DNA from: Capronia americana
Lineage: Eukaryota > Ascomycota > Eurotiomycetes > Chaetothyriales > Herpotrichiellaceae
Direction of reading: 5' to 3'
DNA length: 64,000 nucleotides
Assembly: GCA_016110215.1 (NCBI GenBank)
Contig: JADWQD010000011.1
Coordinates: 124,001-188,000 of the forward strand
Below, piece by piece: positions 22,660 to 33,451 of the stretch (positions within the stretch are counted from its first letter, which is position 1; each line of letters opens with the position of its first letter). The notes below the pieces were generated by a model. That model had not been told where the DNA came from. It worked only from the letters and a program-made list of their open reading frames with translations, and did no database searches. Made by a program: the position numbers and the translations under genes.

Positions 22660-23439
22660 GTCGAAGGATGATTGTCTTGCTTTGCGTAACAGTGAGGGTT
22701 CATTACAGAGACACAAAGGAAGATTCTTGAGGATCAACGAACAAGAGCATTTCCCGGGTAGCGATACAAGCTGCGTGGGTAGTCGCCTGTATTCGTCCAG
22801 GTAACACAGCCAGAACGCTCTCCAAAGCTCACTATGAAGGCCGGGTCTCTGATATGTGGTTAGGCACGTACCATTCTCTTGGGGAATCCTGGGGTCCGTA
22901 CCTCCTATCATCGCGCCACGACCCAGTCCACCACCCCCGCACCCACCCCCCTAACAGGGTGTATGGCGCTCTTGTACTGACTCAGCACCCTCCCACATCA
23001 GTCATAACGCAACTCCACAGTGCTTCGTTCATGGTTGTCGTCCCTCGTATCCAACAAGGCTCCCGCCTGAGACGCAGGACCCCGTAAATCCGACCACGAA
23101 CTCCGTGAAGTTGTACGCTTGGACCTCTGTGGGCCTAGCCAAATCGTTTCCCTGGAGCGCCCCCAGCGTCTGGAGTTGCCGGATACCCACTAAGAGACAC
23201 AAGCCTCGAAAGAATCTTCACAATCCGGGAGTTCGGAATGAGGACCGGAACAAGGCAGAGTCGGCGCCGACGATGGGAGCCGGCGTGTCCTTGCTGAAAC
23301 ACGTCGTCAGACGACATCAACACTGTCAGCGACTTGGATTCCCGTCACCAGAAGGGCTAGTCCGGCTTTTATTACAGCTTTTATATGTCTTCTCCGTCGC
23401 GTTCGGCCGCACACCTGAATTTCTTTGGAGCATTTAACA
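22660..23439. promoter_or_regulatory. Divergent promoter of alcohol dehydrogenase and FAD monooxygenase
   Basis: Head-to-head region of 780 bp with no gene. It contains one exact CCGGAAC at 23245-23251, the element shared by the other promoters of this gene set, plus nearby GTTCGGAAT at 23231-23239. Coregulation of both flanking genes is the simplest reading. Confidence 0.55.
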
Positions 23440-25172
23440 ATGACGACCTCGAATCTTCACGTCGCCATCGTCGGAGCCGGGATCGGCGGATTGGCGTGCG
23501 CCATTGCATGTCGACGGCAAAGCCCGCCCATTGACGTGACTCTGATCGAACGAGCGCCCGAGATCCTCACCATCGGGGCAGGAATTCACATTCCCCCCAA
23601 CGCGTGCCGGGTCGTCACATATCTGGGCGTGCTGGACAAGCTTCGAGCCGCCGGAGGCTATTTCCTCCAGGGATTCACCCTGAGAAGATATTCGACAGGT
23701 GCCGAACTAGCAACAAAGCCGATGGGTGAGAGGATGGTGAGAGAGTACGGCGCCGGGTGGATGTAAGTATGTGTAGCGTGTGAACCTTGGATGAAGTGCC
23801 CAGATGATCTATTTCATCCTTTGGCATACCGTGTGTCATATGTGCCCAACAACAGGCATGGTCGACCGCTGATTACTTCGCTTCTTAGGGCCATCCATCG
23901 AGGAGACTATCAGACCGTCCTGGTGGAGGAGGCCAAAGCCAGCGGCGTCAAAATCATGCTCGATGCCGAAGTCACCAAAGTCGACATTGGCACAGGAGAC
24001 CTGGCTGGATCTCAAGTGGTATCATTAAAGGATGGGCGGACGGTGACCGCGGACATCGTCGTAGGCGCAGATGGTAAACAGCTACACCTCCCTCCGCTGG
24101 ATGACCCTTGTTTTTGATTCCAACCCTCTGGAACGGAGGTCTAATATCCGCTTGCCTAGGTCTCTGGTCCATCCTGCGAGAATACGTCTTGGGCCATGAA
24201 CACCCACCCGAGGAGACGGGCGCATTGGCCTACCGGGGCATTTTCAGTTTAGAGGAGCTGAAGGCCCTCAAAGATCCCCAGGTCGACGACTTGCTCAAAG
24301 CCGACAAAGTCCAGAATTGGCTGGGCCCAGGCAAACATTGCGTCTTCTATCCGTTGCGAAACCATACCGAATATAATATTGTCCTGATGTCAGTAATTAT
24401 CTCCCCCCGAGATCCAGGGAGCCTGTCTCTTTCTGCGGAGTTGCATTCAGCTCGTCGTACTCACGTTCTGATTAATTATTCGCAGAGTCCATGACGACCT
24501 CCCCGAGGGTGTCCGTACCGCACCAGGCAGCATCGAAGAGATGGCCGCCAACTTCGACGAGTTTGACCCTGTGTAAGTGGACCATCGTCACCGAATCTGC
24601 TGGACTAATTTTATTCTGACTGTGTTCGATTTAATCACGATAGGATGAAAAAGATGATTTCATGTCTCAAATCCGCCCTCAAATGGAAACTCTTACACTT
24701 CAAAGAACTCGACAAGTGGACCCGTGGCACCGTCGCCCTCCTCGGCGACGCGTCCCACCCGACCCTCCCTCACCAGGGCCAGGGAGCAGCTATGGCTGTC
24801 GAGGACGGTGCCGTCATTGGCCTCCTCTTGGGTAAACTGCAAGCGACGGGCAAGCTGGCCCCAGGTCCCTCGGAAGCCCGAGCTGCGCAGCTCACGAGCC
24901 TGCTCCGTCTCTACGAGAAACTACGCAAGGAACGCACCGAGACGAACGTGAAGGGCGCCGTTCTGACCAAAAATTTCTACCACATGCCCGACGGGCCGGA
25001 GCAGGAGGCTCGGGATGCCGAGTTGGCCAACTTGAACCGTTCGAACTGGCAAAGCCCTTCACACTATAACTGGGCAGATGCACCGTATCAGAAGAGTCTG
25101 TTGGGCTTCGATGTGTTGAGCGAGGCGAGCGAAAGGTTTGATGAGTGGTTCCGGGAGGAGACGCAGCCGTAG
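23440..25172 (+). CDS. FAD-dependent monooxygenase (salicylate hydroxylase-like)
   Basis: Flavin aromatic hydroxylase, 450 residues, a normal size for the family. Exons: 23440-23762, 23889-24073, 24160-24388, 24486-24572, 24644-25172. Motifs: GAGIGG at 12-17, the conserved AIHRGDY right after intron 1, GADG at 167-170 and LLGDASHPTLPHQGQGAA from about 307. The first intron was ended at 23888 because this restores YGAGWMAIHRGD; an acceptor at 23857 gives the same frame with ten extra residues. It catalyses NAD(P)H- and O2-dependent ring hydroxylation, in salicylate hydroxylase proper with loss of CO2 to give catechol; the exact substrate here is not proven. It shares fold and motifs with the gene at 2752 but lacks that gene's long tail. 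Central member of the catabolic set. Confidence 0.88.
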
Positions 25173-25893
25173 GCGCCATTTTTGGTCACATCTAGCTGTT
25201 TGATACCCAGACGAGGACAGGAATATGGTGAACTCGACTATAAATAATCCGGTCTCGAAGTAGACGCATACACACCGGCTGCTCGGAGTACAGCCCAAGA
25301 AGAGACCTCTGAGTGCTGAGCATATAAATGAAAAGAGGGCTATTGAATTGACTAGAGGGACGATAAACGACATCGAAAGGAACAGAATCAATATACGTAT
25401 CGGACCCATTTACTTCTCAATTAAATTTTTTTGTTTTCCTTTTCCCTGGAGATTATTGGGATGGAGATACTTGAACAGCTTGAACGACGTGGACCATAAT
25501 CCGCTGTCCGTTTTTCGAGGCTCCCAGCATTACGAAAAGCTTGAAATGCGTTCTTGAGCGGGAGCAGACCTGGTTGAGGCGTTCAACGGACTTTCTAGAC
25601 CCGTGCGGAAATTGGCTCGTTCCGGGAGAAGAGGCCCCCCATATTTCAAATCCGACGAAACAAAAAAGTCAGGCGGGCTAGCCTACCGAGAGAAGGGTTC
25701 CGGACTGCTTACTTCGTATTCCGGTCCGGATATAACTGTCGATTGACATTCAGTATATCTACAGGACTCCACGGACCTGGACCCGGAACTGGACCACCAT
25801 CAGACCGGCCCCTTGAACCACCACCCTAGGACTAGTCGTGTACTGCTTATTCATCCCTCTTTATCAATCTCCCCGGTCCTCTCCTCCTACAAC
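25173..25893. promoter_or_regulatory. Aldehyde dehydrogenase promoter with three GTTCCGG elements
   Basis: Intergenic, no gene. Exact GTTCCGG at 25619-25625 and 25697-25703 and CCGGAAC at 25783-25789, plus ATTCCGG at 25718-25724 next to TCCGGA, all within 275 bp of the ATG. Such dense spacing is what one expects of a Zn2Cys6 factor binding CGG/CCG triplets. Confidence 0.6.
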
Positions 25894-27536
25894 ATGTATC
25901 TCCAGACGATCGACGGCGAATCCGTCGTCCCTTGCGTGATTGACGGCAAACCAGTGGTCCTCCCTTCGACGCAGAACTTCCCTGTCATACAGTCGTCGAC
26001 TGGGTCGACAGTCCATTACGCACAATCCGCCACGGTTGAAGTCGCACTCCAAGCTGCCGAAAGCGCGTGGCATGCATTCCAGTCATGGAAACGCAGCACG
26101 GTCGACACACGGCGGGATATCCTCCTCCGCGCCGCCGATATCTTGGAGCGACGCACCGAAGAAGCCCAGAAACGCAACATCTCGGAGACCAGCGCCCCGA
26201 CCACGTTCACTCCTTGGGATGTGGTGTACGCCGCGAAACAGATCCGGGAGGCCGCGTCGTGCGTCACCACCGCTGTCCATGGGAGCATCCCCATGCACTC
26301 CAATCCGGAAATCACCTCGCTCGTGTTCAAGGAGGCGATTGGGCCTGTGTTGATGATCCCGCCGTGGAATGCGGCCTTGATCCTGTCGTTCCGTAGCATC
26401 GCCCACATCATCGCTGCTGGCTGTACCGTCGTGCTGAAGGCCTCCGAGGCCTGTCCCTTCACGCACCAGATTATCCTCGAGGTGCTGGCAGAGGCAGGCC
26501 TGCCTACCGGCGTGATCAATCAGATCCAGTGTGCGAGAAAGGACGCCGGACCCGTCACAGAGGCGCTGATCGCGCACCAGGGAATCCGAAAGGTCGAATT
26601 CATTGGCAGTGCCGCCGTCGGGAAGATCATTGGTGGTCTATGCGCCAAATATCTCAAGCCCATCCTGATGGAGCTGGGCGACCAGAGCCCCTGCATCATT
26701 TTGGAAGATGCCGACCTGAAAGCCGCCGCTGCAGTTGCAGCAGAAGGAGGTGAGTTTGTCTCAAATCCACTGAACATCCAGCCTCAAATCACCATTTAGC
26801 ACCACTGACCAACCAAAATACTCCCACAAATTCATCTCTTCCGTAATCATCGTCTTCGTTCAGGCTAACAGTGCTTGCAATTATGCAGTCCTGACGCATC
26901 ACGGCCAGCTCTGCTTCAGTACCGAGCGGATCATCGTGCACGAAAAGGTGAAGGAAGCCTTCTACACCGAGCTCGTCGAGGCCATGAAAGCTCGACCGAG
27001 CGCCGGCGTGGCCGTGTCATCCGCCGGCGCGAAAAATGGCTACCAACTCATCACCGAGGCCGTGGATGAAGGCGCCGAGTTCCTGTTCGGCAAGGCCGAA
27101 TTGACCGGTCCGACCTCGTCGTCGTTGACGCCCTCGATCTTGATCAACGTCAATCCCAAATCTCGCATCAATCACGTGGAATCCTTCTCTCCTTCGGCAA
27201 CGGTCTGTGTGGTCAAAGACGACCAAGAAGCCATTCGCCGCGCAAATGACACCGAGTTTGGCCTTGCCGCAGCCCTCTGGACCCGGGATTACAAAAAGGC
27301 CATTCAGTACGCGAGGGAGCTAGAGTTTGGACAAGTGTCCATCAACGGCTCGACGGTGAATGCAGATGGTATGCCCAGTCCCAAAGTTGCAAATGCCCCG
27401 TGTGCAGAACGCTGACATGATATGATTTACAGTTCACGCTCCTGCGACAGGATATAAATCCAGTGGTTGGGGGACTAACAACGGGAAACATGGCATCGAG
27501 GAATTTCTGTTCAACAAATGGGTGTCGATTGCATAG
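25894..27536 (+). CDS. NAD(P)-dependent aldehyde dehydrogenase (salicylaldehyde/vanillin dehydrogenase-like)
   Basis: Oxidises an aldehyde to the acid; 479 residues, cytosolic. Exons: 25894-26749, 26889-27368, 27433-27536. Catalytic residues: N159 in IPPWNAA, E260 in MELGDQSP and C294 in HGQLCFSTER; FIGSAAVG supplies the cofactor loop. The usual LELGGK is changed to MELGDQ, so the motif's second Gly and its Lys are replaced by Asp and Gln. The family pattern GQxCxSTER is seen in fungal salicylaldehyde and vanillin dehydrogenases, but substrate cannot be fixed from sequence. ATG 25894 lies just before the first conserved block. Sits directly after the monooxygenase and before the second P450 on the same strand, with the shared GTTCCGG elements upstream; would turn the alcohol dehydrogenase product into the acid used by the monooxygenase (inference). 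Confidence 0.9.
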
Positions 27537-28275
27537 TCGCGGTCTGCGAGTCGTTGTAACCGCAAAGGGCCCGAATTGCTCGTCGGAAAGGACCTCGTCG
27601 TCGTGGTCAATTCTTGCCACTGCTTCGAAAAACGTTATGTTCACCCGATCTCCGAGGGTCGAGACTCGGGTCCCAGCTTCGCGGGCTTTTCAGCCGCTGC
27701 AAAGAATGGAGTAGAGATGGACACTCTGAGACTGGAGACGGTGTTCTACCCCAGTGGAGCGGAGGTCGAGAGTCGAAGGACGAGGCTCTGCGTGGAGAGC
27801 CAGTCGAGTTCCGAGAGTCTGTCAAGTTCCGAAAGTCAGTCAGGTTCCGGCGCCGTGCTCATGCTAAGGCGACAAAGTCTGGCCGAAGTGTAATTTTACC
27901 TCGGCTACCCCCCCGGGCCGCTGTACAGCAAACAAGTTGTGTTGTAATGTAATTACAAGTGTTCCTGGGTCATCTACGTTCTCATATTATAGAAAGAATT
28001 TTCTTCGCAGCCTCTATCCTACACTAGCCCTAATCGGGAAGGCTGTCATTTCCCCTTTTACTGTGGTAGGACCGTGGAGTATGGAGCGAATAGCTTCAGA
28101 AGATGGGGGGTCGGAAGACACACGGAAGGAGGCAGATAAATCGGGGGAGACAGGTGATACTTTAATTAAACGTTCTCTATCAAGGCTCCAGCATGCCCTT
28201 CATTCTTGACCCCGGGCATCATCGTTTCTTTGTTGATTGATCACCTAGAGCCAACCCGGTGATTAGGTAGACATC
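27537..28275. promoter_or_regulatory. Upstream region of P450 (2)
   Basis: No gene. Holds the 3' end of the aldehyde dehydrogenase gene and the P450 promoter, including a three-unit repeat carrying GTTCCG(A/G) (separate entry). Short open frames here overlap on both strands and lack domains. Confidence 0.55.
27801..27852 (+). repeat. Three 18-bp direct repeats each containing GTTCCG(A/G)
   Basis: Imperfect 18-bp units begin at 27801, 27819 and 27837; the core lies at 27808-27814 (GTTCCGA), 27826-27832 (GTTCCGA) and 27844-27850 (GTTCCGG), with exactly 18 bp between cores. They lie about 430-470 bp upstream of the P450 start at 28276. Same core as in the other promoters of the set, so they may be operator sites. 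Confidence 0.6.
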
Positions 28276-29945
28276 ATGGCGACTCTCACGGGCCTGGCGA
28301 GCCTGACGCGCCTCCAGATCCAGACCCCCAATTTGGTCTACACACTCTGGGCACTCCCGGTGTTGTCCTTGCTTGCACTCATCGTTTACCGCGTCTTCTT
28401 CCATCCCTTGGCCAAGTACCCGGGCCCGTTGCTGGGGAAGTTCACGCCGTTCCTCCCGATCTGGAACATGGTCCGGAGGACACGGCTCACCTGGCAATAC
28501 GAGATGGTGCAGAAGTACGGCAGCCCCGTGCGCATCGCCCACAACGAGCTGCTCTTCGGCGGCGCCAAGGCCTGGAGTGACATCTACGGCCAGAGCTCGA
28601 ACCCGTGTCTCAAGGAGAAGAAGTTCTACGACGCCTTCACCGTCACCGGGACAGTGAGCATCCTGAACGAGCGGAATCGCACGGCGCATGCGCGCATTCG
28701 GAGACTCGTCTCGCACAGCTTCGCCGTGAACAATCTCCTCAAACAGGAAGACATCATTCTCAAGAAGGTCAGACAGCTCGATCAGTACGTTTTCGCGCCC
28801 GGGGCGGACAATGAGAATGGCGGAGTCGTGGACATCTTCGGCAAGATGAACGAACACTACCTGGACATCACCAGTTACCTCGTGTTTGGCGAGTCCTTCG
28901 ACATCGTCCCCGGGCGGGGCCAGATCACCCAGCACGACATGGATCAATTGTACGTATACTCTGGAAAGCGCTTGGAAGTTTGATATCCTATGCACTTGGC
29001 GGTGGCGCGGTTCGTGACGCTAATTGCTGCGACAGTATGATCGTGGTGCCGACGCAGTCCTTCCTGCCACAGCTGCGCTATTTCCCCATCAAACCGATCC
29101 AAGACGCGTATCGGGGCCTGGCCAAATTGATCACCTTCGCGCAAGTCCGGGTGAGTAAGTTCATGAAGGACTGCGAGAGTGACCCGGTCTTCGCCAAGGG
29201 AACCTTTCTGCGGAACCTGCTGGATGCCGTGGACGAAGAGACCGGGACGAAACTCTCGGTCGAGGAATTGGTTGAGAACACCATCATCTTCTTGATCGCT
29301 GGGAGCGACACCACGGCCATCACGAGCATGTACACCCTCTGGGCGGTGGCCCGGAATCCCCGGATATACCACAGACTCACCGAGGCGATTCGGACCGCAT
29401 TCCCTGATCCGAACGTCCAGCCCACGTTCGAGCAGACGTCCAAGATTGTACGTGGAACACACATCAAGATAAGACAGTTTTCCCCGTGAAACGCTAACGT
29501 CTTGCAGCCTTATCTCCAAGCGTGCATCGACGAGACACTCCGCCTGTACGGGCCTCTGAGCTCGGGCTTCCCCCGCGTGTCGCCGGGCCGCCATATCAGT
29601 GGCGAGTACGTTCCCGAGGGCACCATCGTCTCGACATCGGCGTACATCACCGCTCGCGACCCCACAGTCTTCGCCGATCCTCTCGAGTATATCCCCGAGC
29701 GGTGGTTGGAGGCCACTCCGGAGATGAGGAATTCGTGGCGACCATTCAGCTACGGCCCACGAAACTGTATCGGCAAACACCTCGCCGAAATCGGTTTGAA
29801 CCTGACTCTCGCGCGACTCTACCAGCTGTACGACATCAAGATCGACCCGAGCATGACGGATGATATGATGAGGCCATGTGACCGAGGAGTGACCTCTCCA
29901 TGGGGGAAGAAATTGCTGGTTATCCCGACCCGGGTCAAGCGATAG
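28276..29945 (+). CDS. Cytochrome P450 monooxygenase (2)
   Basis: ER-anchored heme monooxygenase, 507 residues. Exons 28276-28949, 29036-29447, 29508-29945. N-terminal anchor at about 19-42 (LVYTLWALPVLSLLALIVYRV), then FHPLAKYPGP hinge, I-helix LIAGSDTTA, K-helix ETLR at 371-374, PERW at 425-428 and heme loop FSYGPRNCIG with C449. The RNCIG form of the heme loop differs from the other P450 in this set (RACLG), so the two are not recent duplicates. Last gene of the catabolic set; preceded by the three-unit GTTCCG repeat. It may hydroxylate a different position or a later intermediate than the first P450; this is inference. Confidence 0.9.
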
Positions 29946-30380
29946 CGAATGCGGCGTTCGAGCACTCTGGCCATATTATTCCCGCTGGAGACTGCACAAT
30001 GTGCCTTGGTACCTGAATTATGCACGACTCCAAGCCAATTATCAATGCCTCCACGTTTCATGGGAGAGACAATCGTGTTATAGAGTCGAATCGAGGAGAT
30101 TTTCATGTATTCGTCTGAATTGTCGTAGTCGAAAAACAGAACAACCGAAAGCGTGGACCGAGTCGCCGAGTTTTGGGAAACATCTGATAACGGGGTCGCG
30201 TCAAACGTCATGAGCGTCAGGTGATAAGCCGAGAGCGAGTTGAGCAGTGTAAGGAGGCGGAAGAGGGTAAGGGGTGAACAGCGACGGGGAGGTGCCGCGC
30301 GTTCGCTTGAGATACACCTTCAACTTACAACCTCCACCTCGTTGGCGGTTCTAGAGCTCTAGATGCAAATCCAGTTGGGC
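29946..30380. other. Convergent intergenic region
   Basis: Between the stops of the P450 and aspartic protease genes. Should hold both 3' ends; no gene or clear repeat seen. Confidence 0.55.
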
Positions 30381-31517
30381 TCAAATTGCTCTTGCAAGCC
30401 CAACAGTGTCATTTTCGAGGTCGAAAATTGAATACCAGCTCCTCAAGAAAGCATTACCAAGGATGAAAAGGGGGCCGGTTCTCTCGCCTGCATCAAACCC
30501 CTGGAGGCAAGAAATGCAGCTCCCATTTTCCAGTTCGAGGATGTAGTCGTGGGCGGAAATACTAAAATTCGAGCCAGAGAGTGTAAACGTGAGGTCTGGG
30601 AGCTGGTCCCTCTTGTGACAGTCAACCTCGTAGAGCCCACTGGAGACCTGCGTGGCGCCGATGTAGCGATTAAAGAGTGCGGCAAAATCACTGGGCATAG
30701 CGATGAGAGAGGTTCCAGTATCGAGAATGGCCCCGAGATTCAGACCCAGAACAACCGCTTCGCCAAGTGACACGGCATTCAAGTCGACCTCCCAGTAAAT
30801 CTTCCTCCGAAGAGGAAGCATCAGGACGGGACCTTCGTAAGCGGCATCATCGAGGCCACCTAGAGTGCAAAAGGACTCTGTACCCCTTGTCGTGTCTCCG
30901 AAGTAAAAAGAGAAGACGGGCTTGTCAATTAGTTTTTGATCTAGCATGTGGTAGAGGGGAGGCCTGATACCATTGATGGCGACCGCGTCGTGGCCTAGGC
31001 CAAATATTCCGTCAAAGCTGCCACTTGCAATAAGCAAATCTTCGTGTGTGACTTCGGCGAAAAGTTGGCGCTCGATCTGCAAATCGCCGACCCAAACCGT
31101 ATCTCGAGAAACATGGCCCGAGACACCTCCTGTGCCATATTGAGTACTGAACTGAGAGCCGTTCTTTTCGAACGTCGACGACATTGTCGCGTTGTACCTG
31201 GCATGGCTTCGGCAGACGGTCGGGCGACATTGGCCCGGCACCCAAAGATTGGAGCTTCCAGTGTCCATCACCAGTTTGAATAGCTGTGGTGGAATGCCGA
31301 TACCGATTGTGCTGAAATATTGCCCGTTGAATAGGTTGTCAATGGGAAGATTGACCTCATCAGGGAGCACGCGCTGGCTATATTTGGTTGACAGGGCTCG
31401 TGCCTTGCGGAGGAGACTTGCTTGATCCGGCTTGCTCGGCGAGCGCTCGAGCTTTAAGCGAATATGAGCAAACACAGAGCCATACAGCATGCTCAGTAGC
31501 ACCAGGAGTATATTCAT
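30381..31517 (-). CDS. Pepsin-family (A1) aspartic protease
   Basis: Secreted or vacuolar endopeptidase, 378 residues, single exon. A signal peptide covers about residues 1-17 (MNILLVLLSMLYGSVFA), followed by a ~45-residue basic propeptide and the mature bilobal enzyme. Active-site aspartates: D85 in DTGSSNLW and D266 in DTGTSL; flap tyrosine in QYGTGGVSG; disulfides likely C97-C102 (CRPTVC) and the CISC region near the C-terminus. The general shape is like vacuolar proteinase A, but CISC is atypical spacing. The ATG at 31517 is the first that starts the signal peptide. No GPI-anchor tail is visible. No obvious link to the catabolic genes next door. Confidence 0.9.
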   Translation of the reverse strand: MNILLVLLSMLYGSVFAHIRLKLERSPSKPDQASLLRKARALSTKYSQRVLPDEVNLPIDNLFNGQYFSTIGIGIPPQLFKLVMDTGSSNLWVPGQCRPTVCRSHARYNATMSSTFEKNGSQFSTQYGTGGVSGHVSRDTVWVGDLQIERQLFAEVTHEDLLIASGSFDGIFGLGHDAVAINGIRPPLYHMLDQKLIDKPVFSFYFGDTTRGTESFCTLGGLDDAAYEGPVLMLPLRRKIYWEVDLNAVSLGEAVVLGLNLGAILDTGTSLIAMPSDFAALFNRYIGATQVSSGLYEVDCHKRDQLPDLTFTLSGSNFSISAHDYILELENGSCISCLQGFDAGERTGPLFILGNAFLRSWYSIFDLENDTVGLARAI

Positions 31518-32004
31518 GGTGGACAACGTGACTGCTTGTCACGTACAATGGAATGGGCCGTCTGAAGAGAGTTAATGACAGTCTCTTTCAAACCAGCCAA
31601 ACATGAATCGAAAACATGGTCCCGTGATGCCAGCGTGGTATCACTATCCCGTTAGCCTGCATATGATCTGCAAGCGATGTAATGCCTGCCTAATTAAGAG
31701 TAGTAAACGAGTTCGCGTCGCGAAATGGTTGCAAGGTTGAGGAAGAGCTGTGAGACACTCGGGTCTGCATCATTTTGGTGGGTTCAAAGCAACAAAACTT
31801 CAGGAGATCGTCATCCTTTTTGGCCCAACCCAGGGCTCCAAAGGCCAAATAGTCAAGAAAATTAACACGTATAACCCAAATCGTGTACGAGTTAAACCAC
31901 GCGGACTTTAGTTTTGATCGCCCTGGAGTTGATGAGGAGGAGCTTTGAATGAGACTGCTCAATAGTGCACCAAGCAATGCCCAGACGGTTCATATCATTC
32001 GCTT
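31518..32004. other. Intergenic stretch upstream of protease gene
   Basis: Should hold the protease promoter. No supportable intact gene; its right end borders the MFS relic. Confidence 0.45.
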
Positions 32005-32759
32005 CTAGGTTTGTGGACTGCGTATGTCCTTCTCGGCGCGGCGTTGGGTGTTCTTTTCGTCTAAGCCGAGAGTCCAGCTCTCGACCCTCTGGTAGGTGGC
32101 TTTGCGGACGACGCCAAAGGCTGGCTATGGACAATACGGGTCCTCATGTAGATTGCCAGGCTACACCCTCCCTTCTCGTGTATTTTTCTGAAATGTCTTC
32201 GAAATCCATCCTATATCGCCGAGCTCGACGACGGAGGAGATTGACCAGCCACGAAAAGCTCAAAAATAAGGCCTTTATAGGCCTGCTCATCGGCGGTTTA
32301 GCATCGGTGCTGTGATTTGTGTGGTATTGCTGTTCCATCCAGCGGAAACAGTTGAACGAAAACGACCAAATAATGAGCCCCGAGCGCAGGCTCTCGCCAT
32401 TGATGTGGAGAGCCGTGGGCTTGCTGGTTCTGTTTTGGTCCGAATGGAGTGCCAGGCCGGACATTCACTGGAGTCTGTGCATATCCGCGGTGGGCACATT
32501 GCTTGTTGTTGTAAGTTGCTCGCAGAGCAATTTTCCAGACTGTTGACAAGTGCGAAGATACTTTCCCGACGCCTACCCAAGTGAAATTGCATCGGCGACG
32601 GCAGGAACTGCATTCAGCTGGCTCTCTTCAGGAGCCGCATTCCCGGTGTTTGCACCGGCAATGTTTCACAGATTAGGCATAGACTGGGCGAGCACTTGGT
32701 TTCCATTGTTGACAACGTTATTTGTGCCAATACCCTTTCGCATTATACTTTGTCACTGA
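32005..32759 (+). pseudogene. Decayed MFS drug-efflux transporter (C-terminal half relic)
   Basis: Several short frames in different phases match consecutive parts of a DHA1-type multidrug transporter. LLGAALG then GPLVGGFADDAKGW-like (LVGGFADDAKGWLWTI) helix 5-6 region with in-frame stops at 32062-32064 and 32149-32151. Then LYRRARRRRRLTS, the central-loop signature of this family, in a second frame. IGAVICVVLLF and VERKRPNNEPRA follow in a third. PERRLSP...LFWSEWSARPDIHW comes next, and finally DAYPSEIASATAGTAF and GAAFPVFAPAMFHRLGIDWAS up to a stop at 32757-32759. Helices 7-9 appear deleted between 32290 and 32310. The N-terminal half was not found. With stops, frameshifts and a deletion it cannot encode a transporter. 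Fragments only are described here. Confidence 0.7.
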
Positions 32760-33451
32760 CCTTGGCCCGATGCAGATAGCGATGATATCATCAAACAAAG
32801 ACTGACTGGTTCACTCTAGCAAGGTGAAAAGCTGTGAAAATGGAGGAAATGAGCTCGGAAGGACTGATTGTAGCAGTTATCTTGTGATTTTGCGGAGGAG
32901 CTATTCAATGCGGCTGTAGGAATGTGGACACCGAAGTCTCCCGGCTTGCGGACCGGAAGATACTGAACGTGAGATAGGTCACGCGTTCACACTACTGCAA
33001 GTGTCATCATGGCGTTAGTGTAACGAAGGTCTTACTTGTTTGTATCGTGACGGCAATGGCCTGAAATGATCTCAGTAAGGCAGAGAATGAGTTTAGGGTG
33101 AGGGACAGTGAACTTGTGCGCTTACGACGAGGCTGAACGAAGCCTAGCGAGGCTGGTGCTTGGCGTTCCCCGCAGAAATTTTGAGCTGCCTGTGAACTTT
33201 TCGAAGCTGTGAAGTAAAACTGGTCAATTGCGCGCACTGCCTGTGTCTGTCACATTAATTGGAATCTGGCCTGCATGAATCTTGATTCCTAACACTCGGG
33301 CAGTTTATCTTTTCTCTTGACTCATTGACATCCTTCCTACCATTGAGTCATCTTCCACCATTTATTTATCCCCGCACTCCGAGTCCATATCTCATCCGCA
33401 CCGCATCCTCATCCAACCTCCCAATAGGTGCAGCCATCGACTTCCTTCACA
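32760..33451. other. Intergenic stretch, La gene promoter
   Basis: No supportable gene. The right end is pyrimidine-rich with CATCC/TCATC runs close to the La protein start, typical of core promoters of housekeeping fungal genes. Confidence 0.5.

Noticed and set aside
28219..29780. Two minus-strand open frames of 258 and 278 codons opposite the second P450
   Set aside because: Antisense shadows of a gene with complete P450 motifs; no domain or splice logic of their own.
31690..31977. 95-codon minus-strand open frame next to the MFS relic
   Set aside because: Low-complexity Ser-rich ends, no motif; not supported as a gene.
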